A stretch of DNA of 64,000 nt, from contig NZ_QNVY02000002.1 of assembly GCF_003314435.2 (NCBI RefSeq), forward strand, positions 248,001-312,000, in the 5' to 3' direction. Shown here in pieces: positions 55,883-63,581 of the stretch. Made by a program: the position numbers and the translations under genes. Under the pieces are notes generated by a model. That model saw only the letters and a program-made list of their open reading frames with translations, searched no databases and was not told the origin of the DNA. Every line of letters begins with the position of its first letter. The stretch's first letter is position 1. This DNA comes from Flavobacterium petrolei (GTDB taxonomy: Bacteria > Bacteroidota > Bacteroidia > Flavobacteriales > Flavobacteriaceae).

Positions 55883-55920
55883 AAAACCCTTTCAAATAAT
55901 CAAATTTTGAAAGGGTTTTT
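55883..55920 (+). terminator. Terminator of acs
   Basis: AAAACCCTTTCAAA and TTTGAAAGGGTTTT pair perfectly around a 9-nt loop and lead into T-rich sequence, about 65 nt after the acs stop. Confidence 0.88.
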
Positions 55921-56077
55921 AGTTCTAAAAACCCATACATCAAGATTCTAATACAATTTGAAGATATGAAAACTAATACAGATAAAAATATAAAATGTTA
56001 ATGTAAACCCAATGCAGCTGTTGTTTTTGACTGCTTAAAATAGGAAAGCTATATTTACATTTAAAGTTAAATTACCA

Positions 56078-57352
56078 ATGATTCAAATCGAAAAAAAATA
56101 CAACATCGCACTCTGGTTAGACAAATTATTTATTGACGATTTTGGTTTAGAACCAGTCCCAGCCTTATATTTAAAACTTTTGACACTAATCTTGGTGCTA
56201 GCTATAATATGCTTTTTATCTTGGTATTTTACGAAAATAGTTATTGTTCGTTTTTTACATAAATTTTTATTAAAAACAGAAGTAATTTGGGATGATGTTT
56301 TCATAGAAAAAAGAGTTTTTGAAAAAATAGCTTACTTGATACCTGCTTTCATCGTTGTTTTAATTTCTCCTTCTATTTTTGCAGATTTCCCAACGTTAAC
56401 TGATTTTGTAGTACTTCTATCCAATATCTTTATAATTTTAGTACTAATTAATTTAGCTATCACCGTACTATCAGTCTTTGATGAAATTCTATCCAAGATC
56501 ATAATTTTAAAAGACAAACCTATTACCAGCTACATTCAAGTACTTAAAATTGTAGTCTATTTTATTGGAGGAATTCTGGTTTTATCTTTAGTTTTAGGAA
56601 AAAGTCCTTTCTATTTTCTAGGTGCAATGGGAGCCATGACCGCTATTTTGCTTTTAATTTTCAAAGACACCATTTTGGGGTTTGTAGCCAGTATTCAAAT
56701 GTCCGTCTATGATATGGTCCGAGTCGGAGACTGGATTTCGATGCCAAAATATGACGCGGACGGTGATGTATTGTCAATCAATTTAAATACTGTAAAAATT
56801 CAGAATTGGGATAAAACAATTACCACAATACCCACATACGCATTTATAACGGATTCTTTCAAGAACTGGCGTGGTATGAATGACTCTGGCGGAAGACGAA
56901 TAAAACGAGCGATTTATTTAAAGGTTAGCAGTTTTCAGTTTTGTGACGAAAAAATGCTATCCCAGTTCAAAAAATATAAACTAATTCAAGATTATATCAC
57001 TAAAAAAGGAGATGATGTTCAAAAATTTAATTCTAAAATAATTGATAATGAAATAGATTCTGTAAACCTTCGAAGATTTACCAATATAGGTGTTTTTAGA
57101 ATCTATGCTGAAAAATATATTACTGCCCATCCTGATATTAATAAGGACATGACTATAATGGTGCGCCAGCTAGAATCTACTTCAAAGGGACTACCATTAG
57201 AAATTTATTGCTTTAGCGCAGAAAAAGAATGGCTAAAGTATGAAAATATTATATCCGATATCTTTGATCATCTATTTACCATTACTTCGGAGTTTGAACT
57301 GGAGGTTTTTGAAGAACCCACAGGAAAAGACTTTAGAAATATTAACAGATAA
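56078..57352 (+). CDS. MscS-family mechanosensitive channel
   Basis: A 424-residue small-conductance channel protein. Hydrophobic helices occur at about 30-55, 90-105, 110-135, 150-175 and the pore-lining segment 180-205 (LGAMGAMTAILLLIFKDTIL), followed by the beta domain with VRVGDWISMP and NWDKTITTIP and a C-terminal alpha/beta domain. It opens under membrane tension to release solutes in hypo-osmotic shock. The N-terminal region is longer than minimal MscS, similar to the YbdG/YnaI-type relatives. Confidence 0.9.
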   Translation: MIQIEKKYNIALWLDKLFIDDFGLEPVPALYLKLLTLILVLAIICFLSWYFTKIVIVRFLHKFLLKTEVIWDDVFIEKRVFEKIAYLIPAFIVVLISPSIFADFPTLTDFVVLLSNIFIILVLINLAITVLSVFDEILSKIIILKDKPITSYIQVLKIVVYFIGGILVLSLVLGKSPFYFLGAMGAMTAILLLIFKDTILGFVASIQMSVYDMVRVGDWISMPKYDADGDVLSINLNTVKIQNWDKTITTIPTYAFITDSFKNWRGMNDSGGRRIKRAIYLKVSSFQFCDEKMLSQFKKYKLIQDYITKKGDDVQKFNSKIIDNEIDSVNLRRFTNIGVFRIYAEKYITAHPDINKDMTIMVRQLESTSKGLPLEIYCFSAEKEWLKYENIISDIFDHLFTITSEFELEVFEEPTGKDFRNINR

Positions 57353-57443
57353 TTTAGGACTTATTCAATATCAAATAATTATGTAAGTTTTATATGAAAT
57401 AATATAGTTGCTTTCTCGAACAAATCCATAAATTTACTTCTAT

Positions 57444-58571
57444 ATGAAAAATAAAGAAGTTTTAATTATTGGTGGAGGTTTAGCAGGATTGACTGCGGCT
57501 ATTCATTTGTCCAAAATTGGACTTCAAGTAACGGTTATCGAAAAAAATAGTTATCCAAAACATAAAGTTTGTGGCGAATATATTTCTAATGAGGTTTTAC
57601 CGTATCTTAATTGGTTGGATTTAAAAATAAGCGATTTAAAACCTACAAATATTACAAAACTTGAGTTTTCAACAGCAAGCGGAAAAACAATTAAAAGTAA
57701 TCTACCACTTGGTGGTTTTGGAATCAGTCGTTTTACTTTAGATGAATATTTGTATAAAAAAGCTCTTGAAAACGGATGTAAAATTATTCAAGACAATGTT
57801 GAAAATATACTATTTAAAGACAATCAATTTATAGTTACTACTAATAATAGCATTTTAAAATCAGAAATAGTTATTGGCTCTTTTGGCAAACGTTCCAATA
57901 TAGACCAAAAAATGAATCGGGATTTTATTCATAAAAAATCATATTGGTTAGCGGTCAAAGCACATTATTCTGGAGATTTTCCAAATGATGTAGTTGGACT
58001 ACATAATTTCAAAGGAGGATATTGTGGTGTTTCTAAAGTAGAAAATAATAGGATTAACATCTGTTATTTAGCCGATTATAAAACTTTTAAACAGTTCAAA
58101 AATATAGAAGAATATCAGAACAGTATCGTTTCTGAAAACCCTCATTTAAGAGTAATTTTCGAAGAAAGTAGTTTGCTTTTTGAAAAACCTTTAACCATCA
58201 GCCAAATATCTTTCGAAAAAAAACAAGTAGTTGAAAATCATATTTTAATGATTGGCGATACCGCAGGATTAATTCATCCTTTGTGCGGTAATGGAATGGC
58301 AATGGCAATTCATAGTGCCAAAATTGTTTCAGAATTAGTGCAGAAATATTATACCAATGAAATCAAATCCAGAAATGAACTGGAAGAAAAATACATTTAC
58401 GAATGGAATTTAAATTTCAAAAAAAGACTTAAAACTGGCCGCTTTTTATCCAGTATTTTGCAAAAACCGAAACTTTCAGCCATATTGATGCGTATATTAA
58501 TTATATTACCATTTTTATTACCAATTATCATTAAGAAAACGCACGGAAAACCAATCATTCTAAACTCCTAA
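57444..58571 (+). CDS. FAD-dependent oxidoreductase, geranylgeranyl-reductase type (cluster gene)
   Basis: A 375-residue flavoprotein. GGGLAGLTAAIHLSKIG (residues 9-25) and VIEKN bind FAD. CGEYISNEVLPYL (about 43) and GDTAGLIHPLCGNGMAMAIHSA (about 271) match the GGR/hydroxylase branch of FAD oxidoreductases. A C-terminal hydrophobic stretch (ILIILPFLLPIIIKK) suggests membrane association, which fits a lipid substrate. It is the first gene of the type III PKS cluster, directly abutting the methyltransferase. Its role is probably hydroxylation or reduction of the cluster product. Confidence 0.85.
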   Translation: MKNKEVLIIGGGLAGLTAAIHLSKIGLQVTVIEKNSYPKHKVCGEYISNEVLPYLNWLDLKISDLKPTNITKLEFSTASGKTIKSNLPLGGFGISRFTLDEYLYKKALENGCKIIQDNVENILFKDNQFIVTTNNSILKSEIVIGSFGKRSNIDQKMNRDFIHKKSYWLAVKAHYSGDFPNDVVGLHNFKGGYCGVSKVENNRINICYLADYKTFKQFKNIEEYQNSIVSENPHLRVIFEESSLLFEKPLTISQISFEKKQVVENHILMIGDTAGLIHPLCGNGMAMAIHSAKIVSELVQKYYTNEIKSRNELEEKYIYEWNLNFKKRLKTGRFLSSILQKPKLSAILMRILIILPFLLPIIIKKTHGKPIILNS

Positions 58572-59282
58572 ATGACACTAAACACTAAATATAGAACTGA
58601 TAAACCGGAAATCATGGATGATTTTGCCATGGAAGGCGAAATTTTACGTGATGCTTTGGATAAAATAGCCAAAATCAATCAGCTTTTAGGAGGAAATCAG
58701 TTAACTTTAAAAGGAGTACAAGAACTGATTCAGGATTCTAAAAAAAGGGAAATTGTTATTGTGGACGTAGGTTGTGGCAATGGCGATATGTTGAGGACTT
58801 TAGCTGATTTCGGACTTAAAAACGATCTTAAATTCCAGTTAATAGGCATTGATGCAAACAATTTTACAATTTCGCATGCACAAAAATTATCCGATAAATA
58901 CGCTAATATTAGTTATCGTTGCGAAGATATTTTTAATGAATCATTTAATGATTTAAAGTATGATATTGTTTTATGTACTTTGACATTACATCATTTTAAA
59001 AACGATGAGATTGTACAATTATTGAAAGTTTTTTATACTAATGCAGCAATAGGAATTGTAATCAATGATTTACACCGAAGTGCGGTTGCTTATCGTTTAT
59101 TTCAAGCTTTATGTTTCGTTTTTCAATTGAATGATATGTCTCGAGAAGACGGATTAACTTCAATTTTAAGAGGTTTTAAAAAAGAAGAGTTAATCGAATT
59201 TTCTAAAAAATTAAATTTTAAAAACTATAAAATTCATTGGAAATGGGCTTTTAGATACCAATGGATAATTTCAAAAATATGA
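58572..59282 (+). CDS. SAM-dependent methyltransferase (cluster gene)
   Basis: A 236-residue class I methyltransferase. The SAM-binding motif I is IVDVGCGNGDMLRTL (about 59), followed by GIDANNFTI (motif II) and DIVLCTLTLHHFKNDEI (about 134). It starts right after the oxidoreductase stop and its own stop overlaps the PKS start (ATGA at 59279-59282), so the three are translationally coupled. A role in methylating a phenolic hydroxyl or ring carbon of the polyketide is likely. Confidence 0.87.
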   Translation: MTLNTKYRTDKPEIMDDFAMEGEILRDALDKIAKINQLLGGNQLTLKGVQELIQDSKKREIVIVDVGCGNGDMLRTLADFGLKNDLKFQLIGIDANNFTISHAQKLSDKYANISYRCEDIFNESFNDLKYDIVLCTLTLHHFKNDEIVQLLKVFYTNAAIGIVINDLHRSAVAYRLFQALCFVFQLNDMSREDGLTSILRGFKKEELIEFSKKLNFKNYKIHWKWAFRYQWIISKI

Positions 59283-60331
59283 GTGTAAAAATCAAAACCG
59301 TAACCAAACAGTTACCTAAATATTCCAGAAATACAGATGAAATTATTCCTTTTTTGGATGCTTGGCTCGTTGGGCAAGACGAGCGTTTCATTAGAAAAGT
59401 AAAGAAAATTTTTGAAGGTGCAGCAGTTGATAAACGGTATTCCATTATGGATCCAATTGAAGTGTTTACCAAAACTTCATTTGAGGAAAGAAACGATATT
59501 TATGTTCGTGAAGTGATTGATTTAGGCGAAAAAGTATTGGAAAAAGCGTTAGAAAAAGCCAGTTGGAACCCTGAAGATTTAGATTATATCATCACAGTAA
59601 GTTGCACTGGAATTATGATTCCATCATTGGATGCTTATCTTATTAACAAGTTAAAATTGCGTCAGGATATTGTACGGCTTCCCGTTACTGAAATGGGTTG
59701 TGCTGCCGGAATTTCGGGGATCATTTATGCTAAAAACTTTTTGCAGGCCAATCCTGGAAAACGTGCTGCTGTGATTGCAGTAGAAAGCCCCACGGCAACC
59801 TTTCAATTAGATGATTTCTCGATGGCAAATATAGTAAGTGCTGCAATTTTTGGCGATGGTGCTGCCTGCGTTTTACTTTCATCACATGAAGATGATGAGG
59901 GACCGGAAATTGTATCAGAGGAGATGTATCATTTCTATGATAACATCCACATGATGGGGTTTAAACTCACCAATTCGGGTTTGCAAATGGTATTGGACAT
60001 TGAAGTTCCAGAAACGATTGCTTCTCATTTTCCCGATATTATTCATCCATTTTTAGAAAAAAACAATTTAAAAATAGAAGATATTGATCATTTGATTTTT
60101 CATCCAGGAGGAAAGAAAATTGTCCAAACTGTTGAAAGTTTGTTTTCTAGTTTAGGTAAAAATATAGACGATACTAAAGAAGTTTTGCGTTTGTATGGAA
60201 ATATGTCAAGCGCAACAGTTTTATATGTTTTAGAGCGAATAATGGACAATCAGCCTAAAAAAGGAGAAAAAGGATTAATGCTGAGTTTTGGTCCGGGTTT
60301 CTCGGCGCAAAGAGTTTTATTACATTTTTAG
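59279..60331 (+). CDS. Type III polyketide synthase (chalcone/stilbene synthase superfamily)
   Basis: A type III PKS of about 350 residues. The catalytic triad is visible: Cys in EMGCAAGISG (147 in the long frame, 141 from this start), His in FHPGGKK (275) and Asn in YGNMSSATV (308), with the C-terminal loop SFGPGFSAQ. I choose ATG 59279 because it overlaps the methyltransferase stop in ATGA; an upstream ATG at 59261 is possible. These enzymes extend a CoA or ACP starter with malonyl-CoA and cyclise it to resorcinols, pyrones or related rings. Linked carrier and ketosynthase genes suggest a long acyl starter. Confidence 0.93.
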   Translation: MSVKIKTVTKQLPKYSRNTDEIIPFLDAWLVGQDERFIRKVKKIFEGAAVDKRYSIMDPIEVFTKTSFEERNDIYVREVIDLGEKVLEKALEKASWNPEDLDYIITVSCTGIMIPSLDAYLINKLKLRQDIVRLPVTEMGCAAGISGIIYAKNFLQANPGKRAAVIAVESPTATFQLDDFSMANIVSAAIFGDGAACVLLSSHEDDEGPEIVSEEMYHFYDNIHMMGFKLTNSGLQMVLDIEVPETIASHFPDIIHPFLEKNNLKIEDIDHLIFHPGGKKIVQTVESLFSSLGKNIDDTKEVLRLYGNMSSATVLYVLERIMDNQPKKGEKGLMLSFGPGFSAQRVLLHF

Positions 60332-60362
60332 CCACCTAACTCCAAATGGGAATTGAAAAAAT

Positions 60363-60836
60363 ATGACTAGCCAAGAAATTATATCAAAATTACCGTATTC
60401 TAATCCGTTTTTGTTTGTAGACGAAATTCTTCAAAGCAATGAAAATGGGGTAGAAGGAACCTATACTTTTGATGAAAATCTTGATTTTTACAAAGGACAT
60501 TTTAAAGAATATCCCGTAACTCCAGGAGTTATTTTAACGGAAGTTATGGCGCAAATTGGTTTGGTTTGTTTAGGTATTTTTTTATTGGATGATTCATTTA
60601 ATAAAAACACTTCAATCGCCTTAACATCAACAGAAATAGATTTTCTAAAACCTGTTTTTCCTAAAGAAAAAGTGACCGTAATTTCAAAAAAAGTATACTT
60701 TAGATTCGGAAAATTAAAATGTAAAGTCATTATGAAAAACGAAAAAGGAGAAGAGGTTTGTACAGGAACAATTGCCGGAATGATCCTCTCCCCAGCCCTC
60801 TCCAAAGGAGAGGGAGCCGAAATTGGATTAAAATAA
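60363..60836 (+). CDS. FabZ-like 3-hydroxyacyl-ACP dehydratase with repeat-encoded tail
   Basis: A 157-residue hotdog-fold dehydratase. The catalytic pair is His46 in GHFKEYPVTPG and Glu60 in VILTEVMAQIG, the FabA/FabZ pattern. The domain ends near residue 140 (TGTIAGM). Residues 141-157 (ILSPALSKGEGAEIGLK) are encoded by a dispersed C/G-rich repeat (60785-60816). It starts 31 nt after the PKS gene. It would remove water in a dedicated acyl-chain cycle with the neighbouring ketosynthase and carrier; no ketoreductase is in the cluster, so that step may come from primary fatty acid synthesis. Confidence 0.88.
   Translation: MTSQEIISKLPYSNPFLFVDEILQSNENGVEGTYTFDENLDFYKGHFKEYPVTPGVILTEVMAQIGLVCLGIFLLDDSFNKNTSIALTSTEIDFLKPVFPKEKVTVISKKVYFRFGKLKCKVIMKNEKGEEVCTGTIAGMILSPALSKGEGAEIGLK
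60785..60816 (+). repeat. Dispersed C/G-rich repeat, copy 3, inside a coding region
   Basis: CCTCTCCCCAGCCCTCTCC, then a CAAAGGAGAGGGAG arm, matching the blocks at 37824 and 49407. It lies in frame at the end of the dehydratase gene and encodes most of its last 16 residues. Confidence 0.85.
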
Positions 60837-60869
60837 TCTGTCGAAAATGTCATTGAAATTAAATTTTAT

Positions 60870-62141
60870 ATGAATAAAAGAGTAGTTATAACGGGTCTTG
60901 GTGTTGTTGCTCCGAATGGAGTAGGACTTGATGCGTTTACACATGCCATCAAAAATGGAATTTCGGGGATTAAGCACGACGCTGAGTTGGAACGATTGCA
61001 GTTTTCATGTCAAATAGCTGGAAAACCAGCCATTTCTACTGAATTAGCTTTAAAGTATTTTTCTGAGTTAGAGTTAAGAAACTTTAATTCTACGGGGATT
61101 TTATACGGTGTAATTGCTGGAATTGACGCTTGGAAAGATGCAGGATTATCTTTGGAAATAAATGAAGAACCGGATTGGGATAGCGGAACTATTTTTGGTA
61201 CAGGAACATCAGGAATTGATAAATTTCGGGAAAGCATTTATAAAATAGATGATTTTCAAACGAGAAGATTGGGCAGTACTGCCGTGGCTCAAACCATGAA
61301 TAGTGGCGTGAGTGCTTATCTGGGAGGGAAATTAGGACTAGGAAATCAAGTATCTACTAATTCTTCGGCTTGTACAACAGGAACGGAGAGTATTTTGATG
61401 GCGTATGAAAGGATAAAATCCGGTCTGGCCAAACGCATTTTGGCAGGAAGTACAAGCGATTCAGGTCCTTATATTTGGGGTGGCTTTGATGCGATGAAAG
61501 TCTGTACTTTTAAACATAATGAAAATCCGGAACAAGGCTCAAGACCAATGTCAGCAAGTGCTTCAGGATTTGTTCCTGGAAGTGGAGCAGGAGCTTTAAT
61601 TTTGGAAGATTTAGAAAGCGCATTGAATAGAGGTGCTACAATTTATGCTGAAGTTTTAGGTGGAAATGTAAATTCCGGCGGACAACGCGGTTTAGGAACG
61701 ATGACGGCGCCAAATCCAATTGCTGTACAGAAATGTATTCAAAATGCTTTGGCAAATGCTGGAATTTCAGCCAATGAAATTGACGCAATCAACGGACATT
61801 TGACAGCCACTTCCAAGGACAGTTTGGAAATTCAGAATTGGAGCGAAGCTTTGGACAGAAAAGGAAAAGATTCCCCATACATAAACTCTTTGAAATCAAT
61901 GGTAGGTCATTGTTTGTCCGGAGCGGGAAGCATAGAAAGTGTGGCTTCGGTGCTGCAATTGCATCACGGATTTGTTTTTCCGAATATCAATTGTGCCGAT
62001 TTACATCCTGAAATTACAGCAATAATTGATGAATCGAGAATACCACAACAACTGATTGAAAAGGAATTGAATATAATTGCAAAGGCCAGTTTTGGTTTTG
62101 GAGATGTGAATGGATGTGTGATTTTTAAGAAATACATTTAA
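60870..62141 (+). CDS. Beta-ketoacyl-ACP synthase (KAS II-like, cluster gene)
   Basis: A 423-residue ketosynthase of FabF type. The Cys-His-His triad is seen at Cys168 (NSSACTTGTE), His310 (NGHLTATSKD) and His347 (KSMVGHCLSGAGSIE). The N-terminus has RVVITGLGVVAPNG. The Cys context NSSACTTG and the GHLTATS loop deviate from the usual ACATG and HGTST, which suggests a specialised family rather than primary FabF. With the ACP, dehydratase and type III PKS around it, it probably elongates the dedicated acyl starter. Confidence 0.92.
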   Translation: MNKRVVITGLGVVAPNGVGLDAFTHAIKNGISGIKHDAELERLQFSCQIAGKPAISTELALKYFSELELRNFNSTGILYGVIAGIDAWKDAGLSLEINEEPDWDSGTIFGTGTSGIDKFRESIYKIDDFQTRRLGSTAVAQTMNSGVSAYLGGKLGLGNQVSTNSSACTTGTESILMAYERIKSGLAKRILAGSTSDSGPYIWGGFDAMKVCTFKHNENPEQGSRPMSASASGFVPGSGAGALILEDLESALNRGATIYAEVLGGNVNSGGQRGLGTMTAPNPIAVQKCIQNALANAGISANEIDAINGHLTATSKDSLEIQNWSEALDRKGKDSPYINSLKSMVGHCLSGAGSIESVASVLQLHHGFVFPNINCADLHPEITAIIDESRIPQQLIEKELNIIAKASFGFGDVNGCVIFKKYI

Positions 62142-62196
62142 TCAAAAATTTATAACTAATCTCGAATTGAAAAACATTAACAAAAAGTAAAAAATT

Positions 62197-62457
62197 ATGA
62201 ATAAAGAACAAACAATTGAAGAATTAAAGAACATAGTAAAGCCGTATATTCAAAACCAAGAAGCTTTTGATGGCCTTACAGAAGATACTGATTTTATAAA
62301 TGATTTGAAAATCAATTCTGCTAATTTAGTAGATGTGATTTTAGATATCGAAGAGAAATATGACATTGTAATTGATAATGAGGCTATGGAACGCATGATT
62401 AATGTAAAAGCAGCAATGGAAATTATCGAGAATAAATTATCGGAGAAAAATTCGTGA
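62197..62457 (+). CDS. Acyl carrier protein (cluster gene)
   Basis: An 86-residue acidic four-helix carrier. The phosphopantetheine-bearing serine is Ser41 in LKINSANLVDVILDIEEKYD; the usual D-S-L is N-S-A here. DTDFINDL before it and the acidic helix II fit the ACP fold. It lies between the ketosynthase and a phosphopantetheinyl transferase gene, 25 nt before the latter, which supports a dedicated carrier for the polyketide or its acyl starter. Confidence 0.9.
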   Translation: MNKEQTIEELKNIVKPYIQNQEAFDGLTEDTDFINDLKINSANLVDVILDIEEKYDIVIDNEAMERMINVKAAMEIIENKLSEKNS

Positions 62458-62482
62458 ATTAGCAGTAAAAAGTCAGTAAAAA

Positions 62483-62974
62483 ATGATTGGAAACGACATA
62501 GTAGATTTGGCTTTAGCTAAAAAAGAAAGTAACTGGCAACGCAACCGATTTTTAGATAAAATATTTACTAAAAACGAGCAACAAATGATTTTGAATGATG
62601 CGAACCCAGAAATCATGGTTTGGAATTTATGGTCCCGAAAGGAAGCAGCTTATAAAATCTACAATCGTGAAACTGGTATTCGAGGTTTTTTTCCTTTACA
62701 ACTGGACTGTTCTTTCGAAAACGCAACTTTGGGAACCGTTTCCATAAAAAAGAAAATATATTTCACTCAAAGTAAAATTGAAAACGATTCAATCTATACA
62801 ATTGCCGTTGCAGAAAAAAAACATTTCGACAAGATTGAAAATATTAGTTCTTCCGATGAAATCTATAAAAATAACGGAATACCTTTTATAATTGATTCTA
62901 CTTCAAAAATAAAAAAACCAGTTTCCATAACTCATCACGGAAGATTTTGGAAAGGAATAACGCTGATGTATTAA
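62483..62974 (+). CDS. 4'-phosphopantetheinyl transferase superfamily protein (cluster gene)
   Basis: A 163-residue AcpS/Sfp-superfamily transferase. GNDIVDL (Asp5 and Asp8, metal binding) and the signature W-S-R-K-E-A-A-Y-K (residues 50-58) are intact. It transfers the phosphopantetheine arm from CoA to carrier proteins. Its place directly after the ACP gene suggests that it activates that carrier, whose modified D-S-L motif may not suit the housekeeping enzyme. It is the last gene of the cluster and faces the exonuclease-like gene. Confidence 0.9.
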   Translation: MIGNDIVDLALAKKESNWQRNRFLDKIFTKNEQQMILNDANPEIMVWNLWSRKEAAYKIYNRETGIRGFFPLQLDCSFENATLGTVSIKKKIYFTQSKIENDSIYTIAVAEKKHFDKIENISSSDEIYKNNGIPFIIDSTSKIKKPVSITHHGRFWKGITLMY

Positions 62975-62982
62975 AGAAAATA

Positions 62983-63579
62983 TTACTTTATACCCAATCT
63001 GGATTTCAATTTCAAAAACAATAAAGCCGTTTTATAAGCATCTTCAGCTGAAGAATTTCGGTCACTTTTAGGAATATTATAAACTGCACAAAGTTCATCT
63101 AGTGAAAATTGTTTGTCATTAATATCATTAAGTTTCCGATGCATAACATCAACATCCAGAGCTTCGTTTTTCAAACGACCGCAATCTAATCGTTCCAGGG
63201 CTGCATTGATCATTTCAACATCAAAATCTATATGGTGTCCTACTAAAATAGAGTTTCCGATAAATTCAACAAAGGATTTTATAGCATCAGGCTCCCCCAA
63301 TTTTTTCATTTTACTTTCTACTAAAAATTCATTAGAAAGACCGTTATCATGAAAGAATTTATATTGTAATAAAACTGCTTCAAAACTATCACCAATAGCA
63401 ATACTATCATTAGTAACAGCAAATGATCCAATAGACATAATGACATCTTTATCAGGATTTAATCCCGAAGTTTCAGTGGAGAAAACAACAAATCGAGTGG
63501 ATTTTTTATCAAATTTAGAAACATAGGTTTTCCAAAATTCAGGATATTCTTTGTTAATATTTTTTAGCCAGTCTAACAT
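62983..63579 (-). CDS. DnaQ-like 3'-5' exonuclease-fold protein with altered catalytic site
   Basis: A 198-residue DEDDh-type exonuclease fold. Exo I is normally D-T-E-T-x-G; here it is S-T-E-T-S-G (residues 34-39), so the first catalytic Asp is Ser. Exo II HHIDFD (115-120) keeps its Asp. Exo III is normally H-x4-D; here it is N-x4-D (175-180, RNSSAEDA), so His is Asn. Two of five catalytic residues are lost, and the nuclease may be inactive or altered. It follows a DUF294-type nucleotidyltransferase gene by 2 nt, a pairing seen elsewhere near acs. Confidence 0.82.
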   Translation of the reverse strand: MLDWLKNINKEYPEFWKTYVSKFDKKSTRFVVFSTETSGLNPDKDVIMSIGSFAVTNDSIAIGDSFEAVLLQYKFFHDNGLSNEFLVESKMKKLGEPDAIKSFVEFIGNSILVGHHIDFDVEMINAALERLDCGRLKNEALDVDVMHRKLNDINDKQFSLDELCAVYNIPKSDRNSSAEDAYKTALLFLKLKSRLGIK

Positions 63580-63581
63580 AA

